DNA of 64,000 nucleotides from Mucilaginibacter sp. UR6-1 (GTDB lineage: Bacteria; Bacteroidota; Bacteroidia; Sphingobacteriales; Sphingobacteriaceae): positions 310,001 through 374,000 of the forward strand of contig NZ_JAJIWP010000003.1 in assembly GCF_020880975.1 (NCBI RefSeq), given 5' to 3'. This document shows, one piece after another, positions 52,842 to 60,724 of the stretch. The stretch's first letter is position 1. Every line of letters begins with the position of its first letter. Below the pieces are notes generated by a model. It saw nothing but the letters and a program-made list of their open reading frames with translations. It searched no databases and was not told the origin of the DNA. A program made the position numbers and the translations under genes.

Positions 52842-53915
52842 TTAAGCTACCGTTCCTTCTTTTAGTTTTTCGGCGTTCTCGGCAAATTGCAGGGCTTCCA
52901 TAATATCCTGTATGCCGCCGTTCATTACCTCGGGCAGGTTGTAAATGGTAAGGCCGATGCGGTGCTCGGTTAAACGACCCTGAGGGAAATTGTAGGTACG
53001 TACTTTAGCCGAACGATCGCCGGTGGCAACCATGGTTTTACGTTTTTTAGAGGTTTCTTCAAGATGCTTTTGCAGCTCCATTTCGTAAACACGTGAGCGC
53101 AGTACCTGTAAGGCCTTATCAAAGTTCTTTAACTGCGATTTTTGATCCTGACACTGGGCAACCAAACCGGTAGGTATGTGCGTTAACCTTACGGCAGAGT
53201 ACGTGGTGTTAACTGATTGACCACCCGGGCCGGACGCGCAGAACAGATCCTTGCGGATATCGCTCATGTTAAGCTCAATATCAAACTCATCAACCTCGGG
53301 CAATACCACTACTGATGCTGCCGAGGTATGTACACGGCCCTGTGTTTCGGTATCGGGTACACGTTGCACGCGGTGTACGCCCGATTCAAATTTTAATGTA
53401 CCGTAGGCATCTTCAGCCAGTACGTTAAATACAATCTCCTTATAACCGCCAGATGTACCCTCGGTATAATCAACCAGTTCGGTACGCCAGCCGCGTTTTT
53501 CGCAAAAGCGCATGTACATGCGGTAAAGGTCGCCTGCAAATAATGAGGCTTCATCACCGCCCGTGCCGCCGCGTATTTCAATAATGGCGTTCTTGGTATC
53601 TTCCGGATCTTTCGGGATCAGCATTAAACGTATCTGCTCCTCTTTTTCCTCTTGTTGAACCAATAATAAATCAAGCTCTTCCTTAGCCATATCACGAAAC
53701 TCGGCATCCTTTTCAGTAGCCAGAATTTCCTTATTAGTATCAATATTACTCATGATGTTGCGGTAGATGAAATACTCGTCAACAATCTTGTTCAAATCCT
53801 TGTATTCTTTATTAAGCTGGGCAAAACGCTTCATGTCAGCCATGGCATCCGGGCTGCTCAGTTCACCTTCAACTGTTTTCCAGCGCTGGTGTATAGCTTC
53901 TAATTTATCTAACAT
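52842..53915 (-). CDS. prfA: Peptide chain release factor 1
   Basis: 357 residues, the usual RF1 length. It recognises UAA and UAG. The GGQ motif that triggers peptide release is at 231-233 ([13 protein letters not shown]). The stop-codon recognition site of RF1 is the P-x-T type, here PDT at about 187-189 (VPDTETQGR), where RF2 has SPF. The N-terminal helical domain and the HRVQR block before the motif are normal. It sits between the metal-linked genes and the lpxH-like gene, with no terminator evident after it. Confidence 0.97.
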   Translation of the reverse strand: MLDKLEAIHQRWKTVEGELSSPDAMADMKRFAQLNKEYKDLNKIVDEYFIYRNIMSNIDTNKEILATEKDAEFRDMAKEELDLLLVQQEEKEEQIRLMLIPKDPEDTKNAIIEIRGGTGGDEASLFAGDLYRMYMRFCEKRGWRTELVDYTEGTSGGYKEIVFNVLAEDAYGTLKFESGVHRVQRVPDTETQGRVHTSAASVVVLPEVDEFDIELNMSDIRKDLFCASGPGGQSVNTTYSAVRLTHIPTGLVAQCQDQKSQLKNFDKALQVLRSRVYEMELQKHLEETSKKRKTMVATGDRSAKVRTYNFPQGRLTEHRIGLTIYNLPEVMNGGIQDIMEALQFAENAEKLKEGTVA

Positions 53916-54010
53916 AAAAGTATCAGTCAGTTAGCATGGCAAAGGGCTATGCTAAAAAGTGCACAAAAGTACAGTTTTTTTACGGGATTTTTTTCAGCGG
54001 AAGGTAAACG

Positions 54011-54775
54011 TTATGGGCGCACAGTTGTATTTTCAAAATACTTTAAGCTGAGGCTTTCACCATCAAAAACAGCGTATGAGTTATAGTTGAACCACTCGCC
54101 AAGGTTAATATAGCGGCTGCCCTTGTTTAGTTGTACATCCATAGGCAGGTGCCTGTGGCCGAAGATAAAATAATCGTAATATTTATTTTCAAGCACCTCG
54201 TTGCTAAAGGTTACCAGCCATTCATGCTCGCCGGGTTTAAGGTCAGGCTGTTTTAAGTTAGTATCGCGGCTGTGTTGCGACCACGAGCCCGCGATGCCTA
54301 TACCCAGGTTAGGGTGCAGCCTGGCAAACAGCCATTGGCATAATTTACTGCGGAATACCTTTTTCAGTATTTTATAACTGCCATCACCGGGGCCAAGGCC
54401 ATCACCGTGGTGAAGGAAGAATTTTTTGCCGCCGCGCTCAATCTCCAGTTCATTACTAATAATGGTAGCGTCAAGTTCCTCGGTAAAATAGCTGAACATC
54501 CACATATCATGGTTGCCTTTAAACAGGTATAGTTTTATACCGGCATCGGCCAATTCGGCCAGCTTACCCAAAAAACGGATATAGCCTTTGGGTACTACGG
54601 TTTTATACTCAAACCAAAACTCAAATACATCGCCCATTAAAAATACTTCGGCAGCATCATGCTTAATACTATCCAGCCAGCGAATGATGCGGGCCTCACG
54701 GTTGCGGCTCGGGCCGTAGCTGTCAGTACCCAAATGAAAATCAGATGCGAAGTATAATTTATTGCGTGTAGCCAT
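54011..54775 (-). CDS. lpxH: UDP-2,3-diacylglucosamine hydrolase-like phosphoesterase
   Basis: 254 residues from the ATG at 54775. A TTG three codons earlier also opens the frame, but it forms the end of the promoter box TACTTTTG and cannot be the start. The metallophosphoesterase motifs are complete: ASDFHLG (about 9-15), MGDVFEFW (about 42-49), KGNHDMW (about 76-82), HHGDGL and FGHRH near the end. LpxH removes UMP from UDP-diacylglucosamine in lipid A synthesis; the DVFEFWFEY and HRHLP surroundings fit the LpxH group. Bacteroidota make lipid A, so this function is likely, though other UDP-sugar phosphoesterases share the fold. Confidence 0.85.
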   Translation of the reverse strand: MATRNKLYFASDFHLGTDSYGPSRNREARIIRWLDSIKHDAAEVFLMGDVFEFWFEYKTVVPKGYIRFLGKLAELADAGIKLYLFKGNHDMWMFSYFTEELDATIISNELEIERGGKKFFLHHGDGLGPGDGSYKILKKVFRSKLCQWLFARLHPNLGIGIAGSWSQHSRDTNLKQPDLKPGEHEWLVTFSNEVLENKYYDYFIFGHRHLPMDVQLNKGSRYINLGEWFNYNSYAVFDGESLSLKYFENTTVRP

Positions 54776-54781
54776 GCCTGG

Positions 54782-54789
54782 CAAAAGTA
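54782..54789 (-). promoter_or_regulatory. -7 box of the lpxH-like gene
   Basis: Minus strand TACTTTTG matches TAnnTTTG, six bases before the ATG at 54775. No -33 element at the right distance. Confidence 0.45.
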
Positions 54790-54937
54790 AACTATTACAA
54801 GCATTTTTTTAGCGGCACATTGATAGGGCACTAACTGATTTTAATGGTGAAACTGACATTTCATTTTAATTTCATGTAGCGACTTTACTTTAGCTTTCGT
54901 ATTGGCATAAAAAAGTTTCATTTAAAACAACAAAACT

Positions 54938-55816
54938 ATGCTGGCTGTAAAGAATTTAGTAAGCAGATCAACCATATATAGGCATTCAACCATGTTGATG
55001 GGTACCCGTTTCGAGATCACCGTTGTTGGTGAAAACCCGGGCTGGGCTACTGAGCGCATTAACATTGCCATTGCCGAAATTAATCGTGTTGATAAGCTGT
55101 TAAGCACTTTTGGTGATGATAGCGCCATTAACCGGGTAAACGGCAACGCGGGCATAGCCCCGGTTAAGGTTAACAGCGAACTATTCAGGCTGGTAAACCG
55201 CTCATTGCAAATTGCCGAGCTTACTTACGGCACGTTTGATATTACTTACAGCACCGCGCCAAAAACGGTTGCCGGCATTAGTTATAAGGATGTTGTGCTT
55301 GATGAAAAAGCCCAAACTGTGTTTTTAACACAAAAGGGTATGCGCATCAGCTTTGCCGCCAACGGTAAAGGTTATGCTGCCGACAGGGCAAAATATATTT
55401 TGCAAATGAGTGGTGTAAGCAGCGGTGTTATTAACGCGGGTGGCGATATGGTAGCCTGGGGTACACAACCCGACAGCGAGCCATGGACAGTTGCCGCCGC
55501 CGACCCGGAACAAGCTGATAAGCCTTATGCGCAGCTAAACATCAGTAACCTGGCTTTGGCTACATCAGTAAATGTTGACGCGGTTAACGTTAAAAAGAAT
55601 GTTACTGCCATCAGCAACAAAGGCTTTGAAGTTAGTACTATAAAAAGTGTTACCATTTTAAGTCCTACCGCCGAAATGGCCGATGCTATGGCCGCCCCGG
55701 TGATAAGTATTGGTATTAATGCCGGCTTGTACCTTATTAACAGGCTTAACCAGGTGGCTTGCGTTATTGTTGATGATCATGACAGGGTTTACCCATCAAA
55801 GGGCATCGCGCTTTAA
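54938..55816 (+). CDS. apbE: FAD:protein FMN transferase-like protein (ApbE)
   Basis: 292 residues. ApbE joins FMN to threonine residues of exported flavoproteins such as NqrC and RnfG. The N-terminal GTRFEITV, the central ANGKGYAADRAK (about 145-157) and INAGGDMVAWG (about 170-180) are family blocks, and the magnesium-binding end (SPTAEMADAMA) is recognisable. Two things are odd: there is no signal peptide or lipobox, although ApbE normally works in the periplasm, and the usual ATSG block reads ATSVNV. Its own terminator follows. No Nqr or Rnf genes are near. Confidence 0.82.
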   Translation: MLAVKNLVSRSTIYRHSTMLMGTRFEITVVGENPGWATERINIAIAEINRVDKLLSTFGDDSAINRVNGNAGIAPVKVNSELFRLVNRSLQIAELTYGTFDITYSTAPKTVAGISYKDVVLDEKAQTVFLTQKGMRISFAANGKGYAADRAKYILQMSGVSSGVINAGGDMVAWGTQPDSEPWTVAAADPEQADKPYAQLNISNLALATSVNVDAVNVKKNVTAISNKGFEVSTIKSVTILSPTAEMADAMAAPVISIGINAGLYLINRLNQVACVIVDDHDRVYPSKGIAL

Positions 55817-55859
55817 AAAGTATTTTCAACCAAACAATTTATATACAATTAAATTAATT

Positions 55860-55893
55860 AACCGCTGTATTAATTATAGCGGTTTTATGTTTT
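55860..55893 (+). terminator. Terminator after apbE
   Basis: AACCGCT (55860-55866) and AGCGGTT (55878-55884) with an 11-base AT-rich loop, followed by TTATGTTTTTT. Confidence 0.75.
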
Positions 55894-55955
55894 TTATGCG
55901 ATAGTATTATTGTTATTTGTGTGATATTGAGAATATTTTTACTTTCCTCCGTTAA

Positions 55956-56291
55956 ATGATAAAGTGGTTTTACATAATACTGTTGCTTTTGGCAGTGCCG
56001 CTATTATCATCTGCTGCAAAAAAAAATAGCTATACTACATCTCATTCAGTTAGTTTTGCAGCTTATTCTTCCTCGTTTTACCAAACCCGAAAGGATACAA
56101 TTATCAACAAGCAGTCAAAAAAACAACAAGACGAGGACGAAAAGAATAAAATAAAGGAAATTGCACGAGCAAAAAAACAATACAAGCCCGAAAAGGTAGG
56201 CGAGGAAGACGATCAAACCAAAAAGCGTAAACAACGCAGGCCGGAGGGTATGGAGCGTCCTCCCGAGATCATCAGGCGTAATGGCGGTTAA
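55956..56291 (+). CDS. Small exported basic/acidic protein, unknown
   Basis: 111 residues. The first ~20 are a signal peptide (IILLLLAVPLLSSAA). The rest is disordered and highly charged: a Lys/Glu/Asp/Gln-rich block (about 52-95) that ends in an arginine-rich tail (KKRKQRRPEG, RPPEIIRRNGG). I know no family. It begins the four-gene series with the outer-membrane-like protein, response regulator and histidine kinase, each 5-16 bases apart. The tail could bind lipopolysaccharide or nucleic acid, but this is only a guess. Confidence 0.65.
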   Translation: MIKWFYIILLLLAVPLLSSAAKKNSYTTSHSVSFAAYSSSFYQTRKDTIINKQSKKQQDEDEKNKIKEIARAKKQYKPEKVGEEDDQTKKRKQRRPEGMERPPEIIRRNGG

Positions 56292-56307
56292 TTTATTAAA
56301 GCGGTAA

Positions 56308-57183
56308 ATGAAGTATTTAGGCTTATTTATTATTTCGTTTTTATATACTGTGGCTGATGCCGCCGCTATTGAGCCGCGCTATTTTTTAACCGCTGCCAAA
56401 ACCGCCGTAGCCGATACTGACAGTGTACAACTGCGTAAACGCTCGGTATCTGTAGGTATAAATTATGGTAACGATGCCATATTTTTTGGCCGGGTTGGGC
56501 CGGTAAAGTATCCTTATGTAGCAACGGATGTGGTGTATAATGATAAGTCGGGCTTTTTTATATATGGCTCGGCGTTAAAGGTTTTAGGTTACGATCCGGT
56601 TTTTGACGAGGTTGACCTGGGTGCGGGATACTACTTCAAATCAAAAAATAAAAAGTACTCAAGCAACATCAGCTACACCCGTTTTATTTTTAATAATGAT
56701 GCCCGTATCATCAAATCGGCATCATCAAATGATATCAACTTCAAGAACTCATACGACTGGAAGATACTTAAATCAAGCGTTACGGCCGATTTTCTGTTTG
56801 GCAAATCGAACGATTTTTTCCTGACCGTAAGCCAGTCCAAATACTTTGAACCCAACTGGAGCATTTTTACCGATAACGATTACCTGACCTTTAACCCATC
56901 AGTAAACGTTATACTGGGTACGCAAAATTTTGTTAACCGGTACTCTGAAGACCGGTTTTACCTGCATAACCGCGATAAGATATTCAGTTCGGCTATGCTA
57001 AGCCGTAATAACGGGCGCTTTACCGTATTAAATTATTACCTGAAAGTGCCGGTGGCTTACAACACGCCGCACTATACCCTTGAGGCGGCCTACCGTTACT
57101 CTATCCCTGTAAATGTTGAAAACGCGTTGCAAAACAGGCACGCATCTTTTTTCAATTTAACGTTTTATTACCTGTTTTATTAA
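56308..57183 (+). CDS. Exported beta-rich protein (outer-membrane barrel type)
   Basis: 291 residues with a signal peptide (about 1-19). The remainder is a run of amphipathic beta-strands with aromatic residues at their ends (SVGINYGNDAIFFGRVG, IYGSALKVLGYD, LGAGYYFKSKNKKYSSNISY), ending FNLTFYYLFY, which fits an outer-membrane beta-barrel. It lies 16 bases after the small charged protein gene and 5 bases before the response regulator gene, so it is cotranscribed with the two-component system. It could be the sensor's target or its accessory. I recognise no family. Confidence 0.7.
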   Translation: MKYLGLFIISFLYTVADAAAIEPRYFLTAAKTAVADTDSVQLRKRSVSVGINYGNDAIFFGRVGPVKYPYVATDVVYNDKSGFFIYGSALKVLGYDPVFDEVDLGAGYYFKSKNKKYSSNISYTRFIFNNDARIIKSASSNDINFKNSYDWKILKSSVTADFLFGKSNDFFLTVSQSKYFEPNWSIFTDNDYLTFNPSVNVILGTQNFVNRYSEDRFYLHNRDKIFSSAMLSRNNGRFTVLNYYLKVPVAYNTPHYTLEAAYRYSIPVNVENALQNRHASFFNLTFYYLFY

Positions 57184-57188
57184 AACTG

Positions 57189-57872
57189 ATGAATGTACTC
57201 ATTATAGAGGATGAACGCTCACTGGCCCGGGAAGTAGATATTTTTCTGACCAACAACAACTACGTTTGTGAGGTAGCCTACAACGGGCGCACGGCTTCCG
57301 AAAAAATATCGGTAAACCTGTACGATTTTATACTGATAGACCTGGGTTTGCCTGATTATGAGGGGCTTGATCTGCTTAAAGAAGCCAAGGCCAGTAACCC
57401 CGAAGCTGCCTGTATTATCCTTACCGCCCGTGCCGAGGTTAATGACCGTATAACAGGGCTTGATTTGGGTGCGGATGATTACGTACCCAAGCCCTTTTCG
57501 CTGCTTGAGCTGCAAAGCCGTATGCAGGCTATAACCCGCCGCAAATTTGGCCTCAAGCACAATACCGTTGCCCTTGGCGATTTCCAGATCAACCTTACCG
57601 AGCGTATTATCAGTTATGAAGGGAATGTGGTTACCACCATCACCAAAAAGGAGTTTGACCTGATAGCCTATATGCTGTTGCATAAAAACCGTACCCTTAC
57701 CCGCACACAGTTAAGCGAACATATTTGGGGCAGCGTGGTTAATGATGATTACGACTCGAACTATATTGACGCGCATATTAAAAATATACGCAAAAAGCTG
57801 AACGCCTTTGCGCCCCCTAACTGGCTCGAAACCGTGCGCGGGCTTGGTTATAAAATTGTAGCAAACAATTAA
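57189..57872 (+). CDS. OmpR-family response regulator
   Basis: 227 residues. The receiver domain (to about 120) has the acidic pair in IIEDER, the phosphoacceptor Asp51 in LIDLGLPDYEG, the Thr of ILTAR and the Lys of DYVPKPF. The C-terminal OmpR-type winged helix (about 128-225) ends YIDAHIKNIRKKLNA...VRGLGYKIV. It binds DNA as a dimer when phosphorylated, most likely by the kinase encoded next, 11 bases on. Its targets may include the beta-barrel protein gene upstream in the same unit. Confidence 0.93.
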   Translation: MNVLIIEDERSLAREVDIFLTNNNYVCEVAYNGRTASEKISVNLYDFILIDLGLPDYEGLDLLKEAKASNPEAACIILTARAEVNDRITGLDLGADDYVPKPFSLLELQSRMQAITRRKFGLKHNTVALGDFQINLTERIISYEGNVVTTITKKEFDLIAYMLLHKNRTLTRTQLSEHIWGSVVNDDYDSNYIDAHIKNIRKKLNAFAPPNWLETVRGLGYKIVANN

Positions 57873-57883
57873 CAGGTAAATAT

Positions 57884-59212
57884 TTGAAGCTCAATACTAA
57901 ACTCACCCTGTTCAATACCATTTCAAAACTGGTAATTGTGGTGCTTTTTGTGTTGTTACTGCCCCTGCTTATCACCAAAATAAATTTAGGCTACACCGAT
58001 AGCAAGCTGATAGAGCAAAAAGAAAAGGTACTGCAAATTGTGAAGACCCTCGGCATTGGCAACTACATTACCGATGGCGAAAGTTACGGCAGCTACACCT
58101 TGCTAAAGGAAGAATACATCAGTTTGGATGAAGTGGCAGCGGATGAGTACCTGGATACCATTTTAAATGAGCGCCGTATTGTAGAGGGTGATACCATTGA
58201 GTACCGCATATTGAGCCATACGTTCAAGGTAAATAAAAAGAATTACCTGTTAGAGGTTGGCAAAAGCGTATCAACCCTTGATGATACCAGCGGCCCGCTG
58301 CAAAACATAGCTTTCCAGGTACTGGTGAGCATGATATTGCTTACCATTTTGGCCGATCAGGTGTACTCTAATTACGTATTGCGCCCGCTGCGGCAAATTA
58401 TCCGTACAAAGCTTAACAGCAGCCGTTTTCCGTATACGGATAGTTATCGTAAGGTGCGCACAAGTACTGCCGATTTTCAATATCTCGATATCAGTATCCA
58501 TCGTATGATGGAAACCATAACCGATAAATTTCAAAAGGAACGCGAGTTTATATCCAATGCTTCGCACGAGTTGATGACCCCGATATCCATACTGCAAACA
58601 AAAATTGAGAATATGTTTGTAGAGGAGGACATTGCCGACGACCTGAAAGTTAGGCTGCTGGAAATGCAGCGCATCCTCAACCGGTTAAAAAGTATTACCA
58701 AAACGCTGCTGCTTATATCGCAAATTGAGAATGAGCAGTTTTTGAAAGAGGACGAAGTAAACCTGAACGAGATGCTGCACGATGTGCAGGACGAAATATC
58801 CATTCGCCTTGAACAAAAGGAGATCACCTGTAATATTAATGTACCTGCTGATGTAGCGCTGCAAAAGGTGAATAAGTTTTTGCTGTTTAATTTGCTGTTT
58901 AACCTGATCAACAATGCTATAAAATACAACCACGAGGGGGGCAGCATAAATATTACCGCGCAAAAAAATACTGCTAACCTGATATTAAATATTGCCGACA
59001 CCGGTATAGGTATAGCCGCTGATGAATTGCCCTATATATTTAACAGGTTTAAAAAGCTCAAACGCTCGTTACAGCAGGATAGCTTTGGTTTGGGCTTGCC
59101 TATAGTAAAATCCATTGCTGATTTTCACCGGATACAGATCGAAGTATCGTCAGAAAAGGATAAGGGAAGTGTTTTCAGCCTGATTATCCCTGCGGCAATA
59201 TTGAAGGGTTGA
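57884..59212 (+). CDS. Sensor histidine kinase
   Basis: 442 residues, starting at a TTG (57884). Two membrane helices (about 13-31 and 141-160) enclose a periplasmic sensor domain of about 110 residues with no known fold by eye. The phosphoacceptor His228 is in SNASHELMTP, the N box in LINNAIKYN, the G1 box in DTGIGIAADELPYIF and G2 in GLGLPIVKS. It lacks a clear HAMP domain. It is the partner of the adjacent OmpR-type regulator. The signal is unknown; the pair comes with exported proteins, so an envelope condition is likely. Confidence 0.92.
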   Translation: MKLNTKLTLFNTISKLVIVVLFVLLLPLLITKINLGYTDSKLIEQKEKVLQIVKTLGIGNYITDGESYGSYTLLKEEYISLDEVAADEYLDTILNERRIVEGDTIEYRILSHTFKVNKKNYLLEVGKSVSTLDDTSGPLQNIAFQVLVSMILLTILADQVYSNYVLRPLRQIIRTKLNSSRFPYTDSYRKVRTSTADFQYLDISIHRMMETITDKFQKEREFISNASHELMTPISILQTKIENMFVEEDIADDLKVRLLEMQRILNRLKSITKTLLLISQIENEQFLKEDEVNLNEMLHDVQDEISIRLEQKEITCNINVPADVALQKVNKFLLFNLLFNLINNAIKYNHEGGSINITAQKNTANLILNIADTGIGIAADELPYIFNRFKKLKRSLQQDSFGLGLPIVKSIADFHRIQIEVSSEKDKGSVFSLIIPAAILKG

Positions 59213-59383
59213 TTCTGATTGTCAGGTTAAGCAATGCCAGGTTGTACTAAAAAGTGTGCATTGGTGTAATAATGGCATAATGCATAATTGCAATGATGAT
59301 GTTTTGTTTTCCTAAATATTAAAAAATTATTGTTCAGGTATTCATTAAGGTGTAATAACTGCAATAAATATTATTAAACCTTT

Positions 59384-59399
59384 TTGGCACTGCCTTTGT
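59384..59399 (+). promoter_or_regulatory. Sigma-54-type (-24/-12) promoter before the OmpA gene
   Basis: TTGGCAC at 59384-59390, then TTGT at 59396-59399. The GG and GT are exactly ten bases apart, as required for sigma-54. The -12 element has T where C is usual. The expected start site, about 59411, is 23 bases before the ATG at 59434. No TAnnTTTG box is present in this gap. Confidence 0.6.
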
Positions 59400-59433
59400 C
59401 CTACAGGTATAATCAAGATCATATACACAAAAA

Positions 59434-60114
59434 ATGGAAACGTTAAAATTAAGAATAGCTAAGTTGAGTATTGCTGTAGCTACTGTAGGCATCATAGCAT
59501 CGGGTTGCGACTCGTTGACCAAAACACAAAAAGGTGCCGCTATAGGTGCCGGTGCCGGTGGTACTATAGGTGCATTTATAGGTAAAGCAGCCGGTAACAC
59601 CGCTTTAGGCGCTGTAATTGGTGGTGCTGTTGGTGGTACCGCGGGTGCTTTCATCGGCCGTAAAATGGACCGTCAGGCAGCCGAAATTAAACAAACTGTA
59701 CCTGGTGCAACCGTAACCCGCGAAGGTGAAGGTATCATTGTTAAGTTCGACTCGGGTATATTGTTCGATGTTGATAAAACCGACCTTAAATCAGCAGCCC
59801 GTACTAACCTTGAAAACTTAGCTACATCGCTAAAAAATAATCCGCAAACCAATATTTCTATTATTGGCCATACCGATAGCACCGGTACTGCAAGTTATAA
59901 CCAAACACTATCTGAACGCCGTGCAGCATCAGTAAAAAGCTATTTGGTTGATAATGGCGTTACCGGTTCACGTTTAAGCACTACAGGTAAAGGTAAGAAC
60001 GAACCGATTGCATCAAACGCAACTGCTGATGGCCGTGCGCAAAACCGCCGTGTAGAGATAGTAATTGTTGCTAATGATGCTATGAAACAAGAAGCTAAGC
60101 AAGCGAGCAACTAA
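59434..60114 (+). CDS. OmpA-family lipoprotein with glycine-zipper
   Basis: 226 residues. The leader ends IIASGC (Cys25), a lipobox, so it is anchored in the outer membrane. A glycine zipper follows (about 33-77: repeated AxGAGAGGTIGAFIG), then an OmpA C-terminal domain (about 100-215) with the peptidoglycan-binding residues in IIGHTDSTG and LSERRAASVKSYL...GSRLSTTGKGKNEPI. It resembles the YfiB/Pal-type proteins and probably ties the outer membrane to peptidoglycan. Transcription appears to be sigma-54-type, unlike its neighbours. Confidence 0.9.
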   Translation: METLKLRIAKLSIAVATVGIIASGCDSLTKTQKGAAIGAGAGGTIGAFIGKAAGNTALGAVIGGAVGGTAGAFIGRKMDRQAAEIKQTVPGATVTREGEGIIVKFDSGILFDVDKTDLKSAARTNLENLATSLKNNPQTNISIIGHTDSTGTASYNQTLSERRAASVKSYLVDNGVTGSRLSTTGKGKNEPIASNATADGRAQNRRVEIVIVANDAMKQEAKQASN

Positions 60115-60142
60115 GCCCGATACAATATAGTATTAATAGTGT

Positions 60143-60178
60143 ACGCGCCCCTGGCCAAAAGGCAGGGGCGCGTTTTTT
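60143..60178 (+). terminator. Terminator after the OmpA gene
   Basis: ACGCGCCCCTG (60143-60153) and CAGGGGCGCGT (60163-60173), short loop, six T. Very strong. Confidence 0.95.
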
Positions 60179-60248
60179 ATTGTCACGTGTAACTTTTATT
60201 TCAATAAATATTAAATTAGTATAATAGCAATTACATAGCTTGCTGCTA

Positions 60249-60271
60249 TAAAAAAGCCCCGGGATGGGGCT
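60249..60271 (-). terminator. Terminator on the minus strand after the 27-aa ORF
   Basis: AGCCCC-ATCCC-GGGGCT (60271-60255, minus strand), then six T. It follows the stop of the 27-aa frame by about six bases. Confidence 0.8.
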
Positions 60272-60277
60272 ATAAAC

Positions 60278-60361
60278 TTAAAGTTTTTCAATCACCGCTT
60301 TTATCAGGCGGGTCTGTTGATATATTATCAACAGAGCTAAAGTAATCACCAATATTTCCAT
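60278..60361 (-). CDS. Candidate 27-aa membrane peptide
   Basis: ATG at 60361 to TAA at 60278. The peptide starts with a hydrophobic helix (MEILVITLALLIIY, about 1-14), then a basic amphipathic end (QQTRLIKAVIEKL). This is the make-up of a small membrane peptide or a type I toxin. It lies in a long gap, between an OmpA gene and pdeM, and the stop is directly followed by a strong terminator, which argues that transcripts really end here. No Shine-Dalgarno or clear promoter. A chance ORF of this length is also possible. Confidence 0.45.
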   Translation of the reverse strand: MEILVITLALLIIYQQTRLIKAVIEKL

Positions 60362-60445
60362 GGCTTACAGTCTGATTTTTATGCGTCGTTCTTGAATTGT
60401 TGAAAAAATAAATTAAATTGTGTAATTTAATTATTCCTTTTGATC

Positions 60446-60453
60446 TACATTTG
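60446..60453 (+). promoter_or_regulatory. -7 box of a possible plus-strand small RNA
   Basis: TACATTTG, a full match to TAnnTTTG. The nearest TTG (60418) gives a 25-base spacer, longer than usual. Confidence 0.35.
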
Positions 60454-60458
60454 TTTTA

Positions 60459-60533
60459 AATATTTATAAAGCGTAGTTCAACAAATAACTCGCAGTAAGA
60501 CCGATTGCTTCCAACAGTCGGTCTTACCTTTTA
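60459..60533 (+). ncRNA. Candidate small RNA
   Basis: If the box at 60446 is used, a transcript of about 75 bases would start near 60459 and end at the hairpin GTAAGACCGA (60495-60504) / TCGGTCTTAC (60518-60527) followed by CTTTT. There is no reading frame of note in it. It would lie antisense to any long leader of the minus-strand peptide gene. The evidence is only the box and hairpin. Confidence 0.3.
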
Positions 60534-60642
60534 TATCGCCTACCAGAATGATGTAAAGATACAAAGCGAAAGATTTCAGAGGTAATGATAGTTTTTAACA
60601 TCGGGGATAGCTTTTAAACATTCGTACATGTCTGTTTTTAAG

Positions 60643-60722
60643 TTAATTAGCTTATTTTCATAGTTTTAGTAGTGTTAATAAGTTAATTTATTACAGTAGT
60701 TATACTCTTATAAGCTAATTAA
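60643..60722. repeat. 13-base inverted repeat after pdeM
   Basis: TTAATTAGCTTAT (60643-60655) and its exact complement at 60710-60722, with a 54-base AT-rich centre. It lies just past the pdeM stop at 60725. Confidence 0.6.
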
Positions 60723-60724
60723 GA

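Larger units (their letters stand above)
60179..60724. other. 546-base gap with several small signals
   Basis: Contains a hidden 27-codon reading frame with its own terminator on the minus strand, a -7 box and hairpin of a possible small RNA on the plus strand, and a 13-base inverted repeat (60643-60655 and 60710-60722). No gene of normal size. Confidence 0.6.

Noticed and set aside
54776-54784. TTG start of the lpxH-like gene three codons upstream
   Set aside because: The TTG is the end of the -7 box TACTTTTG, so it cannot be in the mRNA leader.
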